From assembly GCF_910592395.1 (NCBI RefSeq), contig NC_088322.1, positions 9,853,431-9,917,430 of the forward strand: a stretch of 64,000 bases of DNA, read 5' to 3'. Made by a program: the position numbers and the translations under genes. The notes under the pieces were generated by a model. That model did not search any database. It was not told the origin of the DNA and saw only the letters and a list, made by a program, of their open reading frames with translations. Every line of letters begins with the position of its first letter. The first letter of the stretch is position 1. Positions 1-12,198 of this stretch are shown piece after piece. This stretch comes from Lineus longissimus. Lineage: Eukaryota > Nemertea > Pilidiophora > Heteronemertea > Lineidae.

Positions 1-3000
1 GAGGTGCTTTTGTCTCTGGTTGACGTCATCAAGTTGTTTCTAGGCACACAAGACATCAGAGAGAGACACCACTTCATGGCATTTCTGACAGCAGGCAGCA
101 TGACGTAAAAATGCCATCAAAAAGTTCTTGTTCTCATTCTCATATCAAAACTAGAACCTCTCTACTATAAATCCAAACAAAACCTTAAGTCAAATACTGA
201 GAAGGCTGGTGCAAGCCAAGCTGGACCAGAATTGTTTTGTTTTGGCCGCTTGCAGAGGAAGGAAATAAACCGCAGCATGACAAGCTTGCGTGACATGGTG
301 TGGCAACTTACAGCATCAGAGAGTTCCAGTGTTGCCATCTTGAGCTGGTCGCGAACTTTGGCATTTTCTTGGTAGAGTTGTTTGTGTTCCTCTTTCAGTT
401 CCTGGAATAGTGGACAGTTATAACTTACAAACCAATTTCATCTTTCCCAGGAGTCGATTGTATGTACCCAGTCAATTTTCCTCTCCATCCTCTCTAAAGA
501 AAGAAATGTCTACCGTCCATGTAGACATTTTAATTAGAATTTTAGCAGGGTATGACGTTTTATGCACGTCATAGAGACATATAGATGATGTGCCACGTGA
601 CGAACCAACCTTTGATTCAAACCTGGTTTTTTTAATACTTACAGCAAATTCCTTTTCAATGGCTTTCAACTTTTCTAAATCCTGACTGGCTGAGGCAAAC
701 CGACGAATAAGAGCCTGAAAAAGATCGAGCAACATCATTGGAATATTGTCAACAAAGCAGAGAGAGGGGAACACCGGAGACTTTTCAGGAGAAGGGGTTT
801 TTACCCTCTTACATATGTACGGTAGACTCAACTTGACTTGGACTGGAGATGGCCTCACTGGGCCCCCGAGAGGCAAAAGGCCATTTACAAGTGGTATCTG
901 CTGAGTACATGGGCACTTTATAATAACATCTGTTAAGTGGTCAGCTAAAGAGCCATTTGCCGAGTGGACTTCCTTCATTTTGGCAGCAATACCCTGGCCA
1001 CTCCTCTTCTTCTCCACTGGTTAGGCCCTGCTACCACACAAGACATGGAAGTGACTAACAGCTTGTCACCTCTGAGGATGCGAGTTCTATTTCCTGTCAC
1101 ATGGCCTTAAAAACTCACATCTAATTCTTTCTTGTGATCTCGCGATAACAGTTGCATCTGTTTCTGATTTTCTTTACTAATGGCCGACTTCTCCGCATTC
1201 CTCTCCATGATCATGCGCTGTTCTGTAAGAAAATACGACGCTCTTGCAGTCACAACAAACCATATAATACCGTTAACTGTTGGTCTGGTGACTTTAGCAT
1301 AACCAGGAGGTTACTGGTTCTAATCTCAACAGATTCACAATTGTGTCCAAGTCTTTCTCAGCAAGACAACAAAACAAATGAACTAATGAACCTGATTATC
1401 TCTGGCCTGCTCTGCTGTTAATTACGTTGCATGCAGCTTAACTTTAAACCCTTTAACCACTTTCTTTTAATGAAATTCCCATATTTCCCAACTTGGGCAA
1501 CTTCGCCCGCTGAAGGGCATCGTTTCAAGGTCAAAGACAGAGCCGTTCCATAACAGATCTTGTAACTAGCAGGCAATACTGGGCAATTAATTAGTAGTGG
1601 CCCTCCAGAACCAACATCAAGTCAGCCTACATGCAAGTAACAGGATAAATTAAGACAGACAACCCCACTTGTCAACAGAACAGGACAGCGCATCTAAGAT
1701 TGGGAGCGCAGAAGACGATAGATACTTACTGAGCTGTTGTAGTTGTTTATCCGTGTCCTCCTCTTGGTCCGACTTCAACTTCTCAATCTTTTTATTGAAA
1801 TCATCGTTCATCTCCTGGTGGAGCGTACTCTTGTATGATTCGAATGCTCCCTGGAGGAATTCTATCTCGCTCTTCATTTTGGCTAAAACAAGATGACAAT
1901 TTTGAACGGAGGGCTGTCGGAGTAGCACTGAGTGAATACATCAGCGCCCGTCACCTCCGAGGTCCTGGTTTCAATTCTCGGTTGGTCCCACTACACTCAT
2001 GGGATAAAGAGGGTAACTCGCCACAACAGCGTAGGTTTCCCACGGGGTCTCCGGTTTCCTCCTACATGTACTTACATCACAATTGCACAGAACAGTGGAA
2101 CCTCCCTCAGTGGATGTATCTCTATTAAGGACACCCTCTGAATTAAGGACAGTATGTGTGGTCCCAAATTGGTTGTATCCAATCAATTTGACCTCTCTAG
2201 TCAGGACACCTCTCTATTAAGGACAGCACTTGTCAGTCTCGAGTAGAGAGGTACTACTGTCCCAGTTGACGCTCAACTCTATATTTATTTATTTAGAATG
2301 AACCCATGCACTCGGTATCTTTGGCATATCTCTCGCCGATTCTGTGCAATCGCCACAAAAAATATAAACATACTGACCCACACGAGCATCTGCTTCCTCC
2401 TTTTGTTCCTGTAAAGCTTTCAGTTGTTCTTCTCTTAGAAGGTCAAGGTCATGTGCATGGTCTGCTTCAAGTTGTCTGGAATGGTGTTTAAAAATTATAC
2501 AGGGTGGTCCACAAAAAATCGTGCAATTATAATTTGCCCTAATTTCTACAATATTGTAATTTTGCCAGGATTGTTTGCCAGGGTTGAGATACATTTGAAC
2601 TTAGAAAAAACTTTTATTCAAAAGTCACTTTTGCCCCTCATATTTTTCATAACTGGTAACATGTTCAATATTCAGAATGTTGCAAAACGATGTATCTTTC
2701 ACGATACTGTAGAAGTGGATCTGACACCTGCACATCAGTCATAACGGTATTATCTTCAGGACCAGAAGCCTGCCAAGCTTATCATTCATGAATGATTCAC
2801 TTATGAGCGAATTATCCTCTCCTTTATTTCACTTCATAGTTTCTGAACTCCACAAGAGGAGGCAGCACTAGACACTGCTCAGCTGACCCACCTGACTATG
2901 TTGTCCTGTTGCCGTAGTAACTCCTCCACTTTCCTCCGCATGGCTTCCTCTGCCTGGAATCAAACAGTTGACAAATAAGAACTACCCTCAAGGAGCTTGA

Positions 3001-6000
3001 AATTTGTTTGCACACGGCTCTACAGCTGCCTTGGGCCAAAGAATAGCCATGTGGTACTTTTGAATAGAGAGCTGGGCCCGAGTATAGTCTGCAGAAGTCA
3101 AACCAAATGGAGACGACCGATTTGAAGCAACAAGTGATAAGGATGATGATGACAATGATGACGACATGACGATGACGACAGCAGCCATGATGTCTTTCTC
3201 AAGTCAGTGCTCTACCCCACCTACATTTCTCACAGTGTCCCGGTGGTTGAGTCGCTCCTCCTCCAGGAAATACTGCAGATCGTTGATTTGTTCTTGAAGC
3301 TGGTGGATCAGTGCCTCTATTGCTGGATCAAGACCAGTCTTTTTCCTGAAACATCGAAGTGAGAAGTGTGATTTATCCGTTGCTTGATCAGTGTTAGAGA
3401 CAACCACCTAATGGATGATATGAATAAACACTAGTAAATGCTTTTACTTCTATTTTGTACAGAAATGCCTAGTGTTAATGTACGTGAAGTTTTAAGTAAA
3501 AGCATTTCCTAGTCTTTATTCATATCACCCAATGACTGTGCCATTGGGCCCAGATCTGTAACATTTAGCTTGCACTTTTGATGTTTTACACATCAGTGAG
3601 AGAGCATGCACGTCTCAAAATATGTATCCCGCCTAAAAACTAAAGATATATACTGCTGTACTTTGTCTCTCCTTGGCATAAAAGCTGAAGATTCCAAAAA
3701 ATACTCGCAAAATTTGTATCTTATTTAACTATCATGATGCAAATGTGTATGACGCAAATGTTGAATATCTTTCTTTTCGTACCACTCATCTACTGAAGAC
3801 AAGATATCTCACAAATCACCCAAAAAATTATTGACAAAAGAATAGAGATTCAAAAAAATTTGGCACAAACAAGTGCAAGAAAAAAGGATTCAAGTTGTCA
3901 TGCAGCCCAGGAAAAAAGCATGTGAATAAATCAATTGCAAAATAGATGAACATAAAGATCCACAGAAACTGATGCAATCGACACACTCCTTACTGCTCTA
4001 GTTTTGGCAACGTAGCCAGTGTATAATCTGCCATATGTGGCATGGTTTTTGGTCGTCTAGGTATCGGCACGTTACTGAGCGTGTGCCAGCTGTGAAGCTT
4101 CATTCTCCTTACACAGGGGAGCTTTAGGGCGGGTCGTTTTCTGAACGATATAACGTGCAGGGATAAAGAAAAGTCCATGTACATTGTATGCAGGCACAAA
4201 TATTCAGCATTAGTAGAACCTCGCCATTAGGGACAGCTTTGGGAATGACAAATGCCTTCCTTAATTGAGAGGTGTCCTGATTATAAAGGTCAAATTGAAT
4301 AAAAAGGACCAATTCAGGAACAAATCCAGTGTCCTTAAAATACAAAGGATGTCCTTAGTAGACAGGTGTTCGCTTAGGTAGTACAGTACTCTGTCCTCAA
4401 TTGAAGCCTGAATTAACAGCATGAAGGTCATGAAAAGTGCTTTGTAATGACGACACGTTTTCCTTTGTCTCAATTCTATTAAAATTTTTATCTAGACCTG
4501 CACCCTACCATACCATAAATGTTAGTGACTCATTCTCTTAAACCAAGAATACAGAACATGTTGCCTAAAAGTGGCATCCTCGTGACTTACCTCTGATGGT
4601 GATGTGTTGTGATCTCCAGTGCAGGTGCCTCAAGAACAGTGTCCATCTTGACGTGCATGTTAAGCTTCTCTTTACTCTTATACAGAGTGTAACCATTGCC
4701 CATGCTGAACGCCATCGCAGGGCTCTGATCCAATTGTTTCTGCCAGGGTGGCGACCTCTGTCGTTTGACACTTAGATGATTCTCGAAGCTGTGTTTTCGC
4801 ACTGGCTCATGTTCAACTTGATAAACTCGGTCACAGCTGAAAAAGGCCTCAATAATTATCTGCACGCTACACAGTGGGCCTAAGGAAGTCTGCTTTAAAA
4901 TTATGGGCGGATCAAACATCAATTCAGATTTCATTTTGACAGGCTCATAACTGCACAATGGTGTCATATCTTAGAGAGTGCAAAAAGATATACCTGGTAA
5001 ATGCACACTTTTCAGTTAGTAGAATGTTTGTGTACGTTTTCTGACACAACCCAGAGCTACCCTCTATACACCTGTGTAGTGCCGGCCAGCATAATCTCGA
5101 GACACTCCTCTGTAAAGGGTTTCATGGAATTTCTCCCTACTTACTCTGGGTTAGCACTGGCAGGGGGTACTGATGCAGGCCGGTCTATTTCGACATGTTT
5201 TTCACTAGACTGGTAACGGAGGTGCGTCGGAGTTGATCTAAAAAAAGACGGCATTGTGAGTTGGCTGGAAGAGCTGGGGGGAATTTAGGGAAGGTTATGT
5301 CCAGAGATGCCTAGCTGAGGTTTGGGCCAAAACGACAGCTCAACCCGAGCCGTGTTTGGTGAGACAACCAATTACAGTTGGCTGACAATAACCACTGCTA
5401 CCAAAACAAGGCACAGTGATATATTGTAACCATGGCGTTATACAATTTTAGCAACGGGTAAATAACGTCTCCATTTTTCAGGTGTAGCTTCATTAGCCAA
5501 ACTATGATTCTATGATAGCTTACAGTAGCATTATTACAGTATTCCTGCTACCGGTCTCCATCAAGATCGTTCTTTCCCATTGTTCCGCAAGTGTCTGGCA
5601 CAGCAAGTTCCACCCGAAAAGGAGAAGACACACAGAGAAATTAAATCCAAATTTGACTCAAACGTTACAAAATCAAACCAACAGAACGCTTAAAGAAGTA
5701 GGTTAAGCACATTGAGACGTGGGTATTGTAGAATAGTGACACCAGGGTTTGGCATCAAGTGGGACGATGTCCTTCCTATCAGTATCAATATCAATCCGAA
5801 TACCACAAACCAAAATTCACACAGCAAAACTATCTCAAAATATGCTCAGACCTCATAGAAATGTTTCCAAGAGAAGCGGGTACATCACAACTCGCTGCAG
5901 CGTATCCAATCAACTTACAATCCATAAAATCCAACAACTATTTTGCAAAGAACAGGGACACAATCAAAATAGTTTTAATCAGACAGATGGTAAATCCAGA

Positions 6001-8845
6001 AAAGGTAGAAATATCCACGATGAGAATTTGTGATTTTCGAGAATTGGGATGAAACAATGGATCAAAGTCCATTTGACATTTCTTTTCTTTCCAAACAGTA
6101 GGCCCTATATCCAATAAGCTGAATCCAACCACTAAATCCTGGAATCCAATACGCTATGCACAAAACAAGGAACAATCCCCGCACAAAAGATCTGGCAATA
6201 TTGTCATTTCTACATTTGTACGAATCCGTTAAAATCGACTAATCATGATTTATAGATGGGTATTGATTTTCCTGAAACCAATCGTGGCGGCTCCAATCAA
6301 TTTCGTCAACAACAAACACGTAAATGGTGACGTTGCCATGTAGAAGTTCTTTTTAAAAAATGTTTCCACTATACCAATCACAACCAGCTTTATCAGATGT
6401 GTTTGATTTTTTCATTTTGATACAACATTATCTGTTGACCTATAACGGGCGTAAGCTAATAAAGGTGTCTGATATTCAGGCTCTTACAAGAAGCAGGTTC
6501 ACTCCCTCCCTTCTCCAAATATGTTGTATCGAATCCAAGTCTATATCTCAATGTGTTATAAACCATAATTCAAGTAGATTTGAACATTGAACATTGAACA
6601 TTTGCTAAGGCGCAATTATTGCCATATAAACATGTTTCAAGAATCTGACAGAAGTTTTCAAAGTATTTTCACTCATTCAGTGGGAGGGACAACAACCAGT
6701 CTATCAGCCACTATCACTCTCACTATAGGCCTATCTCATGTATGTCTTTGCAAAGTGAGAAACTCCGACTGAATTTCCTTTCACATTCTCATGAATAGCT
6801 TGTATTTATCAACGCATAATATCATGTTGAAAAGATAAATAGAGATCATAAAAAGATGTTTGACTTCGGATTTAGAACATTGTAAAATGGGTTTTGTTTG
6901 TATGTTATGGCCTGGTATAGGCATAAATCATACAGTCAAATGTATGCCTATTCTAAAGTAAACACATCTTAAAAAAAGCATTTGACCCATGACACTCCAA
7001 CAACTGTGGTCAGTTTAGGAAAAACTGAAGGAGCAACCTCTATACTAGCCAACACTAATGACGTCATTGGCACAAAAATACTTCTTTTTACCTTGATTGA
7101 AAAATTCAGAAAGATGATTTGATATGTTTCTTAAAAAGCTACAAACATTCTTTATCAAATTTGTGATTTGGACTGTATCAATATGGTGGCGACAAATGTC
7201 ATTTTAAAAGGGACTACACAATCCAATTCAGCAAAAACTTACCTAATTCGATATTTTGGAAAATATCTGTGTTCTGAATGCCGCATGACACAAGATCGCA
7301 GCCATGCAGCCACTACCTTGCAATGTCCTGGCTATTATACCGTTACGTGTACCAAGCTTGAAATGTGTTTGAAATTAACAGAAAATATAGCCACAAAAAA
7401 AACTAGTGACAGATTGTTTCCGTGATTTTGCTAAACCTTTTGACAGAAGTTTGCAAACTTGACCAGTTTACTCAATAGGGGGTAGTTTAGTACTCAGGGG
7501 GTAACGTTTACTTACTAAACTAAAGTAAATTGACCTTTTCACTTCTACACTTCAGCAGGAGCCAGCCCAGGTGGGCCAGTCTAAGTTGCAAGAAGTCACC
7601 AATAGGTGTCTTTACTTTAGTTTCCAGTACATCAGGGGGTAACGTTTACTTACTAAACTAAAGTAAATTGACCTTTTCACTTCTATCCTTCAGCAGGAGC
7701 CAGCCCAGGTGGGCCAGCTTAAGTTGCAAGAAGTCACCAATAGGTGTCTTTACTTTAGTTTCCAGTAAATCAGCAAAATTCAAGCACGAGGAATATTTTC
7801 ATAACGCTCGGTGATCAAAGTTAATCATGAACCTGCCTTAACTCTTCTTCTTCATCACGTTCCGTGACAGGATTGACTTTCCAATGAAAAAAAATTGTCA
7901 TGGTGGTTTCTAGGTGTATAGTCATGGTGGTTTCCAGGTGTCACCTGGAAACCACCATGACTATTTTTTTTCATTGGAAAGTTAATCCTGTCACAGAAAT
8001 TTAGTGGTAGATATCTTTGTTTAGACCCACAAAATTGAAGGGATTTACAGTACATGTATATGAAGTTCAAAGAACATGGCACTTTTTAAATACAGACATT
8101 ATTGATTGCCAATCACTGAGCTAGAGTGAAAAGAAAAGTTTCTTTACTTCGCTATACCTAGACATAGGTATAGCGACCAACCGCATTGAGAAATATTGAT
8201 AGCCGGTAAGATATATAATGAGCTTATAGAAAATATACCCTTTGATAAATATTGACAATAATACACATACCAGTCACGCAAAATTATGCCTAGCAGCGAT
8301 CAATAGAGCTGCCATCTCAAGGGAGATAGGTGAACTAGGATTATTTCAAAGCCTCTGTAAAAAAGAATCTTAGTCCAGATGATCTCAAATCTTTACAGGG
8401 ATCAATTACTCGACAGCAGGACCTCTCTAAGCTGACACCTCTATAAGCAGGACACACTCTCTATTGAGGACACCGATTTTGGTCCAAAATTGGTCACTTT
8501 CATGATTGGACCTCTCTAATCAGGACTGGGGATGTTACTTTTGACCAGTACCATAGAATCCTCATAAGTTACTTAAGGCAGCATGAGTTTAGTCTGTTCT
8601 CATTGGATGAGGATAGTGAAGGGTAGAGTGCAGACTGTTGCAACCTGTTCAGTGATAAGCAAGGTTACTTTTGACCAGTACCACAGAACCATGACTTACT
8701 TTGGCCGGCTCAGCTTCTTCTTATCACGGCGAATGGAGGAAGGGGAGGGGGTGATTGTCCGACTGTCGTACCCAGACGTCGTAGGCGACCAGGCTTCAGA
8801 CACCTTGCCCCTCATCTCGGCGTATCTATCCATCATGGTCGGCAT
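1..8845 (-). CDS. Unidentified coiled-coil protein, 5' part (11 coding exons, partial at left edge)
   Basis: I joined these minus-strand exons from GT-AG borders with matching phase: 8845-8700, 5237-5145, 4836-4591, 3345-3225, 2953-2892, 2475-2378, 1882-1730, 1222-1119, 714-643, 401-312 and 39-1, giving at least 408 residues. The proposed start is the first ATG of exon 8849-8700 (protein begins MPTMMDRYAEMRGKVSEAWS); its acceptor lies 4 nt upstream, so an earlier exon must exist and could carry a different start. Residues 1 to about 165 are low-complexity, rich in Ser, Pro and Arg. From exon 3345-3225 onward the chain is almost continuous heptad-like sequence rich in Glu, Lys, Gln and Leu (for example INDLQYFLEEERLNHRDTV, then LKEEHKQLYQENAKVRDQL), typical of a long coiled coil. 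I see no catalytic motif, signal peptide or membrane segment. I do not recognise the family. Many centrosomal and ciliary scaffolds look like this, but that role is only a guess. The C-terminus lies outside the window. Confidence 0.85.
2091..2264. mobile_element. MITE, CAGTAGAACC family, copy 1
   Basis: It starts CAGTGGAACCTCCCT and ends with GAGAGGTACTACTG, with internal 'CTCTCTATTAAGGACA' and 'GGTCCCAAATTGGTTGT'. About 174 bp, near-palindromic ends, no ORF of its own. It sits in an intron of the coiled-coil gene. Confidence 0.85.
3413..3530. mobile_element. Short MITE-like inverted repeat
   Basis: The arms GATATGAATAAACACTAG... and its mirrored GGGTGATATGAATAAAGACT (read on the minus strand) enclose about 45 bp, 118 bp in all. 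It sits in an intron of the coiled-coil gene. Confidence 0.8.
4207..4393. mobile_element. MITE, CAGTAGAACC family, inverted and diverged copy
   Basis: It carries TAGTAGAACCTCGCC at the left, AATTGAGAGGTGTCCTGA inside and TAGGTAGTACAGTA at the right, in the opposite orientation to the copy at 2091. It lies in an intron of the coiled-coil gene. Confidence 0.75.
7493..7772. repeat. Tandem duplication, 138-bp unit, two copies
   Basis: GGGGGTAACGTTTACTTACT...GTTTCCAGTA recurs with a spacing of 138 bp and only a few differences. Each unit also has inverted ends (ACTAAACTAAAGTAAA against TTTACTTTAGTTT). Confidence 0.9.
7863..7998. repeat. Near-perfect 136-bp hairpin
   Basis: GTGACAGGATTGACTTTCC at the left is matched by GGAAAGTTAATCCTGTCAC at the right, and the arms continue through CATGGTGGTTTC/GAAACCACCATG to a tight centre. 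This is a MITE-like foldback. Confidence 0.88.
8150..8175. repeat. Short perfect palindromic hairpin
   Basis: CGCTATACCTA then GACA... returns as TAGGTATAGCG, with a loop of about 4 bases. Non-coding, function unknown. Confidence 0.7.
8412..8527. mobile_element. MITE, CAGTAGAACC family, truncated copy
   Basis: 'ACCTCTCTAAGCTGACACCT ... CTCTCTATTGAGGACACC ... GACCTCTCTAATCAGGAC' matches the left and central part of the family. The right terminus is missing. Confidence 0.7.
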
Positions 8846-9143
8846 AGTCCTGAAACGATTGATGAAAATTAGACACTGTCGTATAGTCTGATTTACAGGA
8901 AAGTGGTGAATCTCATGCTTTATCTTTCTAGCAACTTTTTCAAAAAACTTTTACAATAAAAAAAATTTTGAAAGGGTTTTTTATAAAATTTTTTTGTGAG
9001 GGTTTTGATGGCAGATTATATAACATGCATAATGACAACATTTTACAATAACATTCCTGCTTAAGAATGATCAGATTAGCAAACAAAAAAAGTTCTGGCA
9101 ATATGCTAAAAACCATATTGAATTGCGAGGTATCAAATGAAGT

Positions 9144-9327
9144 ACAACCTCTGTTAGCAGACACCTCTCTATCAAGGACACCCTCTCTATTAAGGACACC
9201 AGTTTCGGTCCCAAATAGGTTGTTTCCATTCAATTTGACCTATCTGATCAGGACACCTCTCTATCGAGGATCAGCACTTGTCAGTCCCGAGGGTGTCCTC
9301 AATAGAGAGGTTCTACTGTGGATGCTA
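9144..9327. mobile_element. MITE, CAGTAGAACC family, near-complete copy
   Basis: It begins AAGTACAACCTCTGTTAGC and ends TAGAGAGGTTCTACTG, with all internal family blocks in order. It lies in the divergent intergenic region. Confidence 0.85.
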
Positions 9328-10569
9328 AGCTTAACTGTACAACTGTTACTCAGTGAGTGAATGTTTTCTTTCTTAAAAGATTTTTAAATTTATGAACGAA
9401 TTAAACATGCAGGGCTGTCTGTTTACAAGCAAACTTTAAGACTCTTTTTTAAGACCTAAAACACACAACAATAGGGCCCTTACTCCAGCCTTTTTTAGCA
9501 AATGTATGAGTTGTTTTATTAGCAATGTAAGGTGAACCAAGCACTGACAAAGGCATATTCTTTTTTAATGCGATAAAGTTTAACAACAAACAAAGTGTGT
9601 CTACTTCCTATTTTAAACTACTGCTCTCTATGCTAATTTGTGTGTGCGTGTTAATGGAAGTAGGCCTATTAACCTGAGCCATGGGCAAGATCAAGTAGAT
9701 TAAAAGTTACTAGCATTGTACCCGTGGCACAGGCAGGTTCAAATGGGCTATACCTTGAATAGATTGAATTGCAATGAAAATCTAATGCAATATAAAAGGA
9801 GCAATATTGAAGAGACAAATTAAACCAACCACTTGTCCACAGACTCGGACCTAGCTGTGGCGTGCTGTATGCGTGCATAAAAAGTATATCAATTGGTCCA
9901 ATAGAGATGCCAGAATACACAGAGGTTCTCTCCGATCACTATTCAGAAGAATATTAGGTGGTTTGTCACAATTTGGCTTTAGCTGATCTGGCCAAATTCA
10001 AAATTATGTTGATTCAACTTATAGAGAGAGATCAGCTGGCGTGGTTGATTTTATTGGTTCTCAAGTACAGAATGACAGCTCATCAATTTTCTTGAGGTTG
10101 CCCTGATCATGCTGTTAGAAAGTTCAATCATTATGCTATAGTGCGATAGATATTCAGCTCAGTTGCGACACCTGTGGTCTATGAACATAAAAACATCCTC
10201 ACTCCTTTAGAACGCTTACCAAAGGAAAGTTAACAAATAATTTCACATTCGCCCTATGATATCGTTTAATTGGTCACAAATGAGCGACTGCCATACCCCT
10301 CCCGATGAATAATAGGTGACTTGACCTTCAGACAATCTCCACAGGTTTCTGCAAATTATTGTAAGATCAGATTGTTGACCTGAATGGGGATTGGGCCCAT
10401 ATTGGCCTGTGCCATGGGGGGTTTCAGGCTTTTAACAATTACAATGGCGTGTCGTATACGGTTTATTACATTGACTGATAGGCCTAACTCATATAACTTC
10501 AGCACCTTCACCCAATTTTTTGGCGTTCATGACTTGTAATATTGCACCCATAGATCAAGCATGTCACCA

Positions 10570-10775
10570 ATTACAGATCTAGTGCGAGAGCCAATCTAAT
10601 GTGTCATCCAATAGACCAAGTGTTACTGTCACCCACGGCAATACATTGAATGGATGATAGTAACCCAGCCATGTGTCATGAACGGTATAAAACTTTCTGT
10701 CACTCAATATAAATCCAGTGTGTGACCAAATATAGATCCAGTCTCTCACCCAAAACAGCCAGATACAGTGTGTCA
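10570..10775. repeat. Degenerate short tandem repeat
   Basis: Loose repeats of about 40-50 bp built on 'CACCCA/CACTCA...TAGA(C/T)CCA(G/A)TGTGTCA' between the divergent genes. Decay is heavy and unit borders are unclear. Confidence 0.35.
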
Positions 10776-12198
10776 CTTTGTAAAACGGTGTACGTACATG
10801 ATGTACATGATATCATAAATGTGATCTAAGCAGATACAATGTTTCACCTCCACAAAAGCTCCAAAACTCAACGATCAGCTCGAAATCTACAATTCCCATA
10901 CAACAGAATGGATGGCAACAACACTCACCATTCTCAATTTACTTGATTTTTGTCGAATTCAACTCGTAGCACGAATAATCACAGAAAGTTGTCATCAAAA
11001 CTCCAAAATATCTGACCATTACTCCATTTTGGTTTCCAATCACGCTATGCAGTGGCGACGCGTGGTGACAATAGGTGAAACGAATAAACTAATAACCAGC
11101 TGGCAGAGGTATCGGAGTGACGTCATTGTATAACCAACTGGAGCAGTGGGTGGGGAGTGGGTAGTCCATGGGTAGTGGGAAGAGCTTTTCGGGGTGCCCA
11201 ATCCATGGTGGTCACTTTTTCAAATTTACCGCCAATATGTGACGTCAGCTGAAGAGTTGCAGTTTTTCAGACATCCTGAAGATGGCGTAGCAATTACCCA
11301 ACATGCACTGTTCAAGATGTTTAGAGAATGACCCAGGTGAAAAAAACAATCAGAGAAGAAAATTAATTTTGTGTGACAATTAATGAGATTTTTTTATTCA
11401 TTAACGTCTTAATATGTTCATCTGCATGTAATCTCTATATCCCAGCGAAAGGATTTGTGATCAGCCCAATCAAAAAGATACTACAAAGCCCCGAATGGTA
11501 TAAACAAATAAAGGCTTTTGTGTGTGTGTGTACAGTATGGGGAAACAATGTATAGAATGTAGTGTAGGAACGGACCCCTTTGTCACGGAGTTAGTGGTGG
11601 CTTTCACGTCACTTGGTCTTTCGTTTGGCCTGTTGTTTCTGTCATATTTGAACACTGACTTGTGATTTGTTAGCCAAAAGTGAAAGGACATAAGAAGTCG
11701 CATGACCACACAGGCCTACTCTTTGGTTCATTGTCAGATTGTGCCGAAATATAGGTTAGGTTTCTTTTGGCTACGACAGCTCTCACTGGTTTGATGTTTT
11801 AATCGCAGTAGCTGAATTGTGTGTTCTGTCATTTGGTCATTATTTTGGCTTTTTGGCAACGTGTCTAAGGGATTACTACACAGACAACAAGGCGGAATTG
11901 TAGAACCCAACCTGAGGATGTACCGAGGGAAGCCATCCCCCCAGGCTTCCCCTTCAGGTTATGACATTTGAAAATGATCACAACTTTTGGGAAATTGTAA
12001 GTCATTGCCGATCAGGCATTGTAAATCTTTAACCCCTTTTCTTATTCAGATCTGGAACTACCTCCAAAGCAAGACACGTCAACCGCACAAAACCAGCCAT
12101 GTGATAGCGACGATCAAATACACCACTTATCGACTTATCAGATAAAGACTTAAAAATCTACCAATCAGTACCTCTGGCTCTGAATAGATTTAAAGAAA

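Larger units (their letters stand above)
8850..12198. promoter_or_regulatory. Intergenic region between two divergent genes; likely holds both promoters and 5' exons
   Basis: This 3.3-kb stretch separates the start of the minus-strand coiled-coil gene from the plus-strand ANKIB1 start. It contains a MITE copy (9144-9327), a (TG)n stretch at about 11520-11532, and otherwise unique sequence. No core promoter motif can be called with confidence. At least one non-coding or coding 5' exon of the coiled-coil gene must lie here. Confidence 0.45.

Noticed and set aside
2379-2384. GTGGGT as the donor of the coiled-coil gene's sixth exon
   Set aside because: It leaves phase 0, which would give a stop in the next exon; the GTCAGT donor four bases further gives the correct phase and a continuous coiled coil.
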